This document shows positions 1 to 6,185 of a stretch of DNA of 6,783 nt, in pieces (position 1 is the stretch's first letter; every line of letters starts with the position of its first letter). The notes under the pieces were generated by a model, which was not told the DNA's origin, did not search any database, and worked only from the letters and a program-made list of their open reading frames with translations. The DNA comes from SFWF01 sp964599835 (GTDB lineage: Bacteria > Bacillota > Clostridia > Oscillospirales > Acutalibacteraceae), in NCBI GenBank assembly GCA_964599835.1, contig CAZRHF010000120.1:1-6783 (forward strand), given 5' to 3'. The position numbers and the translations under genes are program-made.

Positions 1-47
1 TTTTCGGTAGGCAAATATATCTTTATCAAAGCTTGTAACCCGCTATG

Positions 48-74
48 ACACTTTCAACTGATGAAAGTGTTTTC
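48..74 (+). terminator. Small hairpin, possible plus-strand terminator
   Basis: A perfect 9-bp stem (acactttca at 48-56, tgaaagtgt at 62-70) with a 5-nt loop is followed on the plus strand by tttcgtt. The T-run is short and interrupted, so this is a weak terminator candidate. It could end a plus-strand gene converging from outside the window: frame 1 is open from base 1 to a TGA at 46-48, immediately before the stem. On the minus strand no T-run follows it. The gene it would serve is not visible. Confidence 0.35.
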
Positions 75-80
75 GTTATA

Positions 81-124
81 AAAAGACGGAAGACAACTTC
101 TTTACGAAGTGTCTTCCGTCTTTT
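81..124 (-). terminator. Rho-independent terminator of the nahK-nagB-nagA operon
   Basis: A long stem pairs 81-94 with 111-124 (14 bp, perfect) and 96-100 with 106-110 (5 bp), with a single bulged A at 95 and a 5-nt loop. On the minus strand it lies about 40 nt past the nagA stop, and the transcript ends in a U-rich tail. The plus strand also has a T-run (119-130), so the hairpin could act in both directions and separate nagA from a convergent gene to the left. No coding sequence is visible here. Confidence 0.85.
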
Positions 125-145
125 TTATTTATTATAGGTCACTGC

Positions 146-166
146 AACCTGTAACCTGTAACCTGC
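146..166. repeat. Heptamer tandem repeat abutting the nagA stop
   Basis: Three head-to-tail copies of aacctgt (146-152, 153-159, then aacctg at 160-165 with c instead of t at 166) lie directly against the nagA stop codon, TAG, read from 168 to 166. The array sits between the stop and the terminator, so it would be transcribed but not translated. Its function is unknown. Slippage at this array could change the very C-terminus of NagA or the spacing to the terminator. Confidence 0.7.
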
Positions 167-1236
167 TAACAATACTTTTCTCCCGCAATAACAACGGTAT
201 CTATGGACATATCGTCATTAAGAATCAGCAGGTCGGCGTCGTAGCCCTCTGCGATTCTGCCCTTATTAATGCCGAGAAGCTGTGCAGGGGTCTCGGTTGC
301 CATATATACGGCATCCTCAAAGGGAATTCCGAACTCGACCGCCTTCTTAACGCAGTCGAGAAGGGTGGAGCTGCTTCCTGCAATAGTTCCGTCCTCCAGG
401 GCCGCAACGCCGTTTTTAAGGTAGACGGTGAGTCCGCCCGAATCGTAAACTCCGTCGGGAAGGCCTGCGGGGCGTATGCTGTCGCTTATAAGACAAATAC
501 GCTCTTTGCCAAAAGCCTTATATGTCAGAAGAACGATAGGCTTTGCAACGTGAAGTCCGTCGCAGATAAGCTGAGGATAGGCTCCCTTTTCAAGTGCCGC
601 GCCGATGGGACCGGGTTTTCTGTGATGAAGTCCCGGCATAGCGTTATAGGTGTGGCAGAGGCAATTTGCGCCCGCTTCCATTGCGGCAACAGCCTCCTCG
701 TAGGTGCAGTCGGTGTGACCGAGGGCAACTATACAGTCGGGGGTGACTGCCTTAATAAATTCGATACTGCCCTCGTTTTCGGGGGCGAGACTGATCATTT
801 TTATGTCGGCGTATTTACTGCATTCTTTAAATTCCTCAATATCGGGATTTCGAATGTAGGCAGGGTTTTGTGCACCCTTATATTTGTGGTTTATGTAGGG
901 ACCCTCAAAATGAAAGCCTAAGATCTGCGCACCCTTAAAATCCCTTTTGGCCTTAACCACCTTAAGGAGATCCTCCTTGGAGGCGGTCATAGTGGTGGGG
1001 AGCCAGGAGGTGGTACCGTGCTCGGCGTAGAATTTACACATAGGCTCGAAATCGGCATCCATTGTGTCAAGACCGATACAGCCGTGGGAATGGGTTTCGA
1101 TAAGGCCGGGGATAACACGCTTTCCCTCAGCATCAATATCAAAATCGGTTACGGCTTCAGGAAAACCGACAAATTTTCCGTTTTCAATTTTTATGTTGAC
1201 CTTTTTTCCGAAAAGGTCGGCGTTTTTAATTATCAT
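166..1236 (-). CDS. nagA: N-acetylglucosamine-6-phosphate deacetylase NagA
   Basis: This cytosolic enzyme removes acetate from GlcNAc-6-phosphate to give glucosamine-6-phosphate, the committed step of amino-sugar breakdown and recycling. The 356-residue protein has the amidohydrolase layout: a short N-terminal beta-sandwich part, then the TIM barrel. The key sites are visible: the HxH pair H49/H51 in THSHG, metal ligand E111 in HFEGPY, H174 in ALGHTD, H195 in CHTYNAMPG (a variant of the usual HLFNAM), and catalytic D252 in ISDSIRPAG. The glycine-rich DGTIAGSSSTL near 282-292 is also typical. Length is slightly below the family's usual 370-390 residues but both ends look intact. The start at 1236 lies 1 nt after the nagB stop and has an AAGGAA site inside the nagB end, indicating coupled translation. 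It is the last gene of the operon. Identity is firm. Confidence 0.95.
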   Translation of the reverse strand: MIIKNADLFGKKVNIKIENGKFVGFPEAVTDFDIDAEGKRVIPGLIETHSHGCIGLDTMDADFEPMCKFYAEHGTTSWLPTTMTASKEDLLKVVKAKRDFKGAQILGFHFEGPYINHKYKGAQNPAYIRNPDIEEFKECSKYADIKMISLAPENEGSIEFIKAVTPDCIVALGHTDCTYEEAVAAMEAGANCLCHTYNAMPGLHHRKPGPIGAALEKGAYPQLICDGLHVAKPIVLLTYKAFGKERICLISDSIRPAGLPDGVYDSGGLTVYLKNGVAALEDGTIAGSSSTLLDCVKKAVEFGIPFEDAVYMATETPAQLLGINKGRIAEGYDADLLILNDDMSIDTVVIAGEKYC

Positions 1237-1237
1237 A

Positions 1238-1951
1238 TTATTCCTTCTCGCAGTAGATTACGGTGAGGTCGGGATGAAGCTGAAGAATGGAGGCGGGAAC
1301 CTCGGGGGTGATGGGACCGAAGAAGGCCTTTTCCATAATTTCCTTCTTCTTTGCACCGTTGGCAATAAGAAGGACCCGTTTTGCCTGCATTATGGAGCGC
1401 ATACCCATAGTTATTGCCTTGGTGGGAACCTCGTCACGGGAGGCAAAGAAGCGGGAGTTGGCTTCTATGGTAGATTCGTGGAGGTCGACGAGATGGGTCT
1501 CGGGGATGAAGCGGCAGTCGGGCTCGTTAAAGCCGATGTGACCGTCGAGGCCGATACCTAAAAGCTGAATATCGATACCGCCTAAGGCCTTAATATGCTC
1601 GTCGTAGGCAATGCCTTCCTTTTCGGGGTCGGCGGCAAGACCGTTGGGCACGAAGGTGCGGGTCTTGTCGATGTTGACCCTGTTGAAAAGGTTTTTGTTC
1701 ATAAAATAGCGGTAGCTCTGGTCGTTTTCTCCGTCGAGACCAACGTATTCGTCAAGGTTTACCGAGGTAGCGCGACTGAAGTCCAGCATACCTTTCTCAT
1801 ACATTTAGGTGAGGCAGTCATAGGTGCCTACGGGGCTGGAGCCGGTGGCAAGACCCAACACACAGTCGGGCTTTAAGGTAATTACCGAGGCGATAAGCTG
1901 TGCGGCCTTCTCGCTGAGCTCTTTATAGGAATTTACGGTTATGTAGTTCAT
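1238..1951 (-). pseudogene. nagB: Glucosamine-6-phosphate deaminase NagB, interrupted by an in-frame TAA
   Basis: NagB converts glucosamine-6-phosphate to fructose-6-phosphate and ammonia. Reading from ATG at 1951, which has AAGGAG (1959-1964) 7 nt upstream, gives 48 NagB-like residues including the phosphate loop GLATGSSPVGTY (33-44). A TAA follows at codon 49 (1805-1807). The same frame then continues from ATG at 1804 for 188 residues to the normal TAA at 1238-1240. The joined product would be 237 residues, a usual Firmicute NagB length. Catalytic positions sit in the second part: D67 in NLDEYVGL, D136 and H138 in GLDGHIGFNEP, E143, R167 in ANSRFF and K203. Neither fragment alone should work, because the phosphate loop and catalytic residues are separated. 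ATG directly follows TAA, so reinitiation is possible, but there is no clear ribosome binding site there. The rest of the frame is clean, suggesting a recent point mutation or a sequence error. Confidence 0.88.
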
Positions 1952-1958
1952 AATAATT

Positions 1959-1964
1959 CTCCTT
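1959..1964 (-). promoter_or_regulatory. nagB ribosome binding site overlapping the nahK stop
   Basis: AAGGAG on the minus strand shares bases with the kinase stop codon TAA (1963-1965) and lies 7 nt before the nagB ATG at 1951. It fixes the true nagB start about 150 bases upstream of the longest uninterrupted frame (from 1804). It also supports translational coupling between the kinase and NagB. Confidence 0.8.
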
Positions 1965-3057
1965 ATTTAGCGTATCGGCTGACGATCTCTTTCATCTTAT
2001 CCCACTTGCGGTTCATATCCTTTACAAGCTCGAACTGAGTACGGCAACGGTCGAGGTTGTGTCCCTCGTAGTGGGTCTTGAAGTAGGTGTCGCCCTGAAG
2101 ATAGTCGGTTAAAAATCTCATACCGCATTCAACGGTCATCATCTTGGCACCCTCGGGCATAAGCATAACCTCGTCGGCCGAAAGAAGTCCGCCGGTGCCT
2201 TCAAGGAAGCCCTTGGCGTAGGCCTCGAAAAGCTCTAAGGAAAGGCTTACCTTGGAGAGATCCTTCTCATCCTCGGCGGCAGTATTGGCGCCGAAGCGGA
2301 TGGCGTCGCCGAAATCGGTTACCGAAAATCCCGGCATGATGGTGTCGAGGTCGATAACGCAGAGGGCCTTTTTGGTTGCGGCGTCAAGCATAACGTTGTT
2401 GGGCTTGGTGTCGTTGTGGGTAACGCGGAAGGGGAGCTTACCCGCCTTCTGGCTGTCGAAAAGGACAGAATAGAAATCCTTCTCACTGTTAACGAAGTCG
2501 ATCTCGGCCTTGACTGAAGCGGCACGTCCGCAAACGTCTTCCTCTACGGCCTTTTTGAAGTTTTCGTATCTCCAGGGGGTGTTGTGGAAGTTTACGATAG
2601 TCTCGCTGAGCTCTTCGACGGGGAAGTCGTTAAGAAGCTTCTGGAAATTACCGAAGGCGTAGCCGCACTCGTAGAACTCATCTAAGGTATCGGGAAGCTC
2701 GATAGAAACGGCGTCCTCGATAAAGTCGTAAACACGCCAGCAGGTGTCGTCCTCGTCTATATAGAAATAGCTTCCGTCGTTGGCGGGAACAAGGTGCATA
2801 ATGCCGCGGGGGTCGGCACCCTCTTCGGCAACCCTGTTTAAGAAGTCGGTGACCTTTTCGATGTTGGACATAAGGCCTTTAGCGTCGGAGAAGACGTTTT
2901 TGTTTACGGCCTGAAGTATGTAGCGTACGGTCTGACCGCAAAGGTTTACGGTCTCAACCAGGAAGGTGTGGTTGATGTGTCCGTTGCCGTGGGGGGCAAT
3001 GGACTTGACCGTTCCGGGTATCTGAAACTGTGACATAATTGCAAGTTTTTTCTCCAT
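1963..3057 (-). CDS. nahK: NahK-like N-acetylhexosamine kinase (phosphotransferase/choline-kinase fold)
   Basis: This 364-residue protein closely resembles Bifidobacterium NahK (LnpB), which phosphorylates GlcNAc or GalNAc at C1 using ATP in the cytosol, as I recall that sequence. Shared stretches include GHIN near 26-29 and YILQ near 47-50 in the N-lobe, FHNTPWRYENFK (157-168), the Brenner-type catalytic loop RVTHNDTKPNN (211-221, catalytic D216), VIDLDTIMPG (234-243), DFGD with the metal-binding Asp (248-251), EDEKDLSKV (262-270) and ECGMRFLTDYL (310-320). I chose ATG at 3057 because AGGAG (3066-3070) lies 8 nt upstream. The upstream TTG at 3075 would place that site inside the gene. It is first in the operon, 11 nt before nagB. 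Position-1 phosphorylation does not feed NagA directly, so substrate and regiospecificity remain open. An antibiotic-resistance role is unlikely given the close NahK match. Confidence 0.88.
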   Translation of the reverse strand: MEKKLAIMSQFQIPGTVKSIAPHGNGHINHTFLVETVNLCGQTVRYILQAVNKNVFSDAKGLMSNIEKVTDFLNRVAEEGADPRGIMHLVPANDGSYFYIDEDDTCWRVYDFIEDAVSIELPDTLDEFYECGYAFGNFQKLLNDFPVEELSETIVNFHNTPWRYENFKKAVEEDVCGRAASVKAEIDFVNSEKDFYSVLFDSQKAGKLPFRVTHNDTKPNNVMLDAATKKALCVIDLDTIMPGFSVTDFGDAIRFGANTAAEDEKDLSKVSLSLELFEAYAKGFLEGTGGLLSADEVMLMPEGAKMMTVECGMRFLTDYLQGDTYFKTHYEGHNLDRCRTQFELVKDMNRKWDKMKEIVSRYAK

Positions 3058-3065
3058 AAAAAAGA

Positions 3066-3070
3066 CTCCT
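3066..3070 (-). promoter_or_regulatory. Ribosome binding site deciding the nahK start
   Basis: AGGAG on the minus strand is separated by 8 nt (TCTTTTTT) from ATG at 3057. This favours the 364-residue product over the 370-residue version that would start at TTG 3075. Confidence 0.8.
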
Positions 3071-3096
3071 GTCAAAATTTGTTATGTATCATTTCT

Positions 3097-3125
3097 ATTT
3101 TATGCCAAAACGGCAAAAAAATCAA
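3097..3125 (-). promoter_or_regulatory. Sigma-A-type promoter of the nahK-nagB-nagA operon
   Basis: On the minus strand a -35 box TTGATT (3120-3125) and a -10 box TAAAAT (3097-3102) are separated by 17 nt. Transcription would start near 3090, about 33 nt before the nahK ATG. A short dyad, TGCC-N5-GGCA (3103-3115), lies in the spacer and could be an operator. The promoter sits just after the degV terminator, so the amino-sugar operon appears to be an independent unit. Confidence 0.6.
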
Positions 3126-3130
3126 TAGAA

Positions 3131-3160
3131 AAGACCGATATATTTTAGTATATCGGTCTT
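3131..3160 (-). terminator. Rho-independent terminator after degV
   Basis: A perfect 12-bp stem (3131-3142 with 3149-3160) with a 6-nt loop lies about 10 nt beyond the degV stop. On the minus strand it is followed by TTCTATTGATTTTTTT. The plus strand has no T-run after it, so it acts on degV transcripts and insulates the nahK promoter. Confidence 0.85.
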
Positions 3161-3169
3161 GAAAGCTGT

Positions 3170-4036
3170 TTATTTGGTCTTAAAAGCAACTCCCGCAACC
3201 TCGGGGCCTGCGTTTGCGGCAACGGCGGCACCGATCTGATAAAAGTCGGCGGGGGGATAGCCGATAGCCTCGGTGGCGGCGGCCGCCATAGCGTCCCGAA
3301 GGTCGGAATCGTCTCCGTAGACCACACAGTAGGGACAGCCCTCGGCAATTTCGGAAGAAAGCTTTTTTGCAATAGCGGGAATAACGGCCGAGTCGCCCCG
3401 AACCTTGTCGTCGGTGACGATCTGCTTATCGGCGATCCGAAGTATTGGACGAAGGCCCAAAAGCTCGCCCACAAAGGCGGCGGCAGAGGGGATACGTCCC
3501 GATTTTTTGGCGTATTTAAGGGTGTAAAGTCCGAAATAGACCACTCCCTTATCGAACCAGTCGCGAAGATATTTAACTATTTCGGGGGCGGAAACTCCCT
3601 TATCGGCCATTTTTGCAGCCTCTACAACGGGGTAACCGTAGCCTACCGAATAGGTTTTGGAATCGATACAGTAGACGTTGAATTTTCCGTTTGCGTCGGG
3701 GTTATCCTCAAAGAACTGATCCTTGGCCTGAACCGAATTATAGTAGGTGGCGGAGCCTTCGCTGTTGATGGAGACATAGATAACGTCGGTGTAGCCCCGA
3801 TCGAAAAGGTCGCCGTAAAGCTCGCCGAACTCGAAGGCGGTTATCTGACTTGTTTTGGGAATTTCCTCGGCCTCTTCCATCAGTTCGAAGAATTTTGCAT
3901 TATCGAAATCCACACGGCTGGTGTAGGATTCGTCGCCGACGACGATCTGAAAGGGGAGAATTTCAATATCGTAAAGGTCTTCGTTTTTATAGGAGATATC
4001 GCTGGCAGAATCTGTAACGATCTTAATTTTTGACAT
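3170..4036 (-). CDS. DegV family protein (predicted fatty-acid-binding, FakB-like)
   Basis: DegV proteins bind a fatty acid. The characterised members (FakB) present it to the kinase FakA for acyl-phosphate formation in phospholipid synthesis. The 288-residue protein has the family length and landmarks: IVTDSASDI (6-14), KTSQ (61-64), the SINSEGSATYYN stretch (89-100), the DSKTYSVGYG region (125-134) and LKYAKKSGRIP (173-183). The C-terminal HTGPG-type motif appears as NAGPEVAGVAF (276-286), with Asn in place of the usual His. I chose ATG at 4036 because AAGGAG (4047-4052) is 10 nt upstream; a GTG at 4069 would swallow that site. The gene has its own promoter and terminator and no fakA neighbour. 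Clostridia commonly carry several DegV paralogues with unassigned ligands, so the ligand here cannot be stated. Confidence 0.9.
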   Translation of the reverse strand: MSKIKIVTDSASDISYKNEDLYDIEILPFQIVVGDESYTSRVDFDNAKFFELMEEAEEIPKTSQITAFEFGELYGDLFDRGYTDVIYVSINSEGSATYYNSVQAKDQFFEDNPDANGKFNVYCIDSKTYSVGYGYPVVEAAKMADKGVSAPEIVKYLRDWFDKGVVYFGLYTLKYAKKSGRIPSAAAFVGELLGLRPILRIADKQIVTDDKVRGDSAVIPAIAKKLSSEIAEGCPYCVVYGDDSDLRDAMAAAATEAIGYPPADFYQIGAAVAANAGPEVAGVAFKTK

Positions 4037-4046
4037 TAAAAGAAAA

Positions 4047-4052
4047 CTCCTT
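4047..4052 (-). promoter_or_regulatory. Ribosome binding site deciding the degV start
   Basis: AAGGAG on the minus strand lies 10 nt before ATG at 4036 and supports the 288-residue product. The alternative GTG at 4069 would lie upstream of this site and adds residues that do not look like the family's N-terminus. Confidence 0.75.
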
Positions 4053-4069
4053 AAGTTAGTTGTATCCAC

Positions 4070-4098
4070 ATTATACAGTATAAGGGTCTATTTTTCAA
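4070..4098 (-). promoter_or_regulatory. Near-consensus sigma-A promoter of degV
   Basis: On the minus strand TTGAAA (4093-4098) and a perfect TATAAT (4070-4075) are separated by 17 nt. The -35 box lies inside the last codons of the upstream TIM-barrel gene. Transcription would start near 4063, about 27 nt before the ATG. A palindrome, ttatac-a-gtataa (4071-4083), overlaps the -10 box and may be a regulator site. There is no terminator between the two genes, so read-through from upstream is also expected. Confidence 0.75.
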
Positions 4099-4981
4099 CT
4101 GCCATTTTCTTCTGAACCTCGTCGGCGAAATAGTGTCCTACGTCGGCCATAAGACGGGCAGCGGAGGGTACAAGAGCGTTGGGGAAGGGGCGGAAGAAGC
4201 TTTCTGCCTCGAAGGTGATATCACCGGTGTAGCCTATCTCGGCAAGAGCGTCGATCATCTCGGCAAAATTGACCTTTTTGGTGTAGGGCAGAGTGTGGTT
4301 GTCGTGGATGGCGTCAACGTCGTGGATATGGAGACCGAAAAGACGGTCTTTACCCAGAGTTTTTATCATATTGGCAACGCTTTCTCCCGTAAGGCAGGTG
4401 TGGCCGATATCAAGGCAGGCCTTAAGATAAGGAGATCCTATCATATCGACGTATTCGGCAAACTCCTTGGCCTCGGCGCAGGTGGACTGAACGATGTGCT
4501 CGTTGTTGGGGTTTCTCTGCCACATATTTTCGGTAAGCATTATAATGTCAAGCTTTTCGGCGTAGGGGAGAAGGTCGGTATAGAATCTGATATTTTCCTT
4601 CTTCAGGCGCTCTGCGTTCTGCATATAGGGGAGGAACTGCTCGGGATGGACGACTATGGCTTTGGCGCCCATAACGGAGGCTACCTCCATACAGCGGACG
4701 GTGGCTTCAAAAAGGGGTGTTCCCTTTTCGGCGGCACCTAAATAGGAGGCGAATACGGCGTGAGCCTGATTGCAGGGAAGTCCCAGCTCGTCGATGAATT
4801 TTCGGCACTGCTTTGCTTTTTCTATGTAATCCTCACCGTCAAAGGGAGCGGAAAGGGTTACAGCGTCGCTGCCGCAGCAAAGGCTGAGGTCAAAGGCGGT
4901 AAAGCCGGCCTGCTTTAACATTTTGAGGTTTTCTTCAAAACCAAAGCGTTTATTGTTTGCGGTGCTGGTAGAAACTAACAT
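4088..4981 (-). CDS. Sugar phosphate isomerase/epimerase-like TIM-barrel protein
   Basis: This 297-residue protein belongs to the xylose-isomerase-like / AP-endonuclease-2 superfamily of metal-dependent TIM barrels, which includes sugar isomerases, epimerases and inosose dehydratases. Visible landmarks are VVHP (110-113), E151 in MLTENMW, D191 and H194 in CLDIGHTCLTG, HIHD (218-221), and a terminal metal-ligand Glu in ITFEAESF (E258 or E260). The layout suits a sugar isomerase/epimerase better than a DNA-repair endonuclease IV. ATG at 4981 has AAGGAG 8 nt upstream, within the last codons of the aminotransferase gene, and the gap between the genes is 5 nt, so the two are surely co-transcribed. 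The stop is TAG at 4088-4090. The substrate is not deducible from sequence; an amino-sugar or a keto-sugar handled together with the aminotransferase is only a guess. Confidence 0.85.
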   Translation of the reverse strand: MLVSTSTANNKRFGFEENLKMLKQAGFTAFDLSLCCGSDAVTLSAPFDGEDYIEKAKQCRKFIDELGLPCNQAHAVFASYLGAAEKGTPLFEATVRCMEVASVMGAKAIVVHPEQFLPYMQNAERLKKENIRFYTDLLPYAEKLDIIMLTENMWQRNPNNEHIVQSTCAEAKEFAEYVDMIGSPYLKACLDIGHTCLTGESVANMIKTLGKDRLFGLHIHDVDAIHDNHTLPYTKKVNFAEMIDALAEIGYTGDITFEAESFFRPFPNALVPSAARLMADVGHYFADEVQKKMAVEK

Positions 4982-4986
4982 AAGTA

Positions 4987-6162
4987 TTACTCCTTATCTA
5001 AAAATCCGCTTTTGCCTATAATATCGGCAATCTCGGAAAGCTGTTTTGGGGGAAGGACCAGAGCGAAGCGCACGTAGCCCTCTCCGTGGGGGCCGAAGGC
5101 GATGCCGGGGGTGCAGATAACGCCGGTATCCCTAGCCAGATCTTCACAGAATTTTTTCGAGTCGGTAAAGCCTTCGGGCAGGGGCGCCCAGACGAACATC
5201 GTACCGCCCGACCTTGGGATATCCCAGCCGTATTTCTTAAGCCCGTCAAGCAGTGCGTCACGGCGCTTCTCATATTCGGCACACTGTGCCAGAACCGAGT
5301 CGCGGGGACCCGTAAGTGCCGCGACCGCCGCCTTCTGTACGGGGTAGAACATACCGAAATCATACTGACTTCTGAGCTTCTTAAGGGCGTTTACAACGCT
5401 CTTGTTTCCGATAAGGAAGGAGATCCTCGCGCCCGTTACGTTAAAGGATTTTGAAAGGGAGAAGAACTCTGCGCCAACCTCGGCGGCTCCCTCAAGGGAG
5501 AGGAAGGAAAAGCCCTTCTTGCCGTCGAAAATAATGTCCGAATAGGCGTTGTCGTTGATTATTATAAAGCCGTATTTTTTTGCGTAGGCGAGTATTTCTT
5601 CAAAAACAGCCTTGTCTGCCACCGCGCCTACGGGATTTGAGGGATAGGAAAGGACGATATACTTGGTTTTTTTAAGAATTTCCTCATCCAAAAGGTCAAG
5701 CCGCGGCATAAAGCCGTGTTCTTTGACAATGGGGTAATATTCGACCCTCGCGTCGCCTAAAGCCGCGCCTGCGTAAAAGGCGGGATAGCCGGGGTCGGGG
5801 AGAAGGACGATATCCCCCTCGTCACAGAGGGCCATACCTATATGTCCCATTCCCTCCTGGCTTCCGTTTACGGCGGTTATCATATCGGGGGTTATATCCA
5901 CGCCGAAGCGGCTTTTATAGTAGTCGCAGACGGCAGTAAGAAGCTCGGGGGTCTCGGTGAGGGAATATTTCCAGGCTTCGGGGTCGGCGGAGGCCTCCTT
6001 CAAGGCTTCCATAACGTGGGCAGGGGGAGCAAAATCGGGTGTTCCGATAAAGAGGTTGTAAACCGCTTTTCCCTCGGCCAGAAGACGGTCTTTTTCGGCG
6101 TTAAGGGAAGCAAAAATTCCCGTTTCGAATTTGTCAAGCCTTTCGGCCGCTTTAAACTGCAT
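4987..6162 (-). CDS. PLP-dependent class I/II aminotransferase
   Basis: The 391-residue protein is a fold-type I aminotransferase of the AAT/LL-diaminopimelate aminotransferase-like group, which transfers amino groups between an amino acid and a 2-oxo acid in the cytosol. The PLP lysine is K238 in SLSKSFNVTGAR, with phosphate-binding R246. N176 in SYPSNPVG, D204 and Y207 in NDNAYSD, Y126 in DPGYPAFY and carboxylate-binding R365 in YVRFAL complete the usual set. No signal peptide or membrane segment is visible. I chose ATG at 6162 because AAAGGTGAT (6166-6174) precedes it; a GTG at 6195 would start inside the palindromic repeat. The downstream TIM-barrel gene is 5 nt away. The class is certain. 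The substrate is not: DapL, aspartate or alanine aminotransferase activities are all possible, and no lysine-pathway genes are nearby. Confidence 0.9.
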   Translation of the reverse strand: MQFKAAERLDKFETGIFASLNAEKDRLLAEGKAVYNLFIGTPDFAPPAHVMEALKEASADPEAWKYSLTETPELLTAVCDYYKSRFGVDITPDMITAVNGSQEGMGHIGMALCDEGDIVLLPDPGYPAFYAGAALGDARVEYYPIVKEHGFMPRLDLLDEEILKKTKYIVLSYPSNPVGAVADKAVFEEILAYAKKYGFIIINDNAYSDIIFDGKKGFSFLSLEGAAEVGAEFFSLSKSFNVTGARISFLIGNKSVVNALKKLRSQYDFGMFYPVQKAAVAALTGPRDSVLAQCAEYEKRRDALLDGLKKYGWDIPRSGGTMFVWAPLPEGFTDSKKFCEDLARDTGVICTPGIAFGPHGEGYVRFALVLPPKQLSEIADIIGKSGFLDKE

Positions 6163-6185
6163 AATATCACCTTTGATGGATGCTA

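Noticed and set aside
1..48. C-terminal fragment of a plus-strand gene
   Set aside because: Only 15 codons are open and no family can be recognised; it is kept as a low-interest finding rather than a gene.
109..921. Long plus-strand open frame of 270 codons
   Set aside because: It lies antisense to nagA, whose motifs are unmistakable. The frame has no family features and begins inside a terminator, so it is a shadow.
1238..1804. Treating the 188-residue frame as a complete short NagB
   Set aside because: It lacks the N-terminal phosphate-binding loop, which is found intact just upstream in the same frame with a good ribosome binding site.
1805..1807. TAA in nagB as evidence of a reassigned stop codon
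   Set aside because: nahK, the aminotransferase and nagB itself end at TAA at the expected family lengths, and no other gene here has an internal TAA or TAG, so the standard code holds.
4133..4741. Plus-strand open frame of about 200 codons
   Set aside because: It is antisense to the TIM-barrel gene, has no recognisable motif and no proper ribosome binding site.
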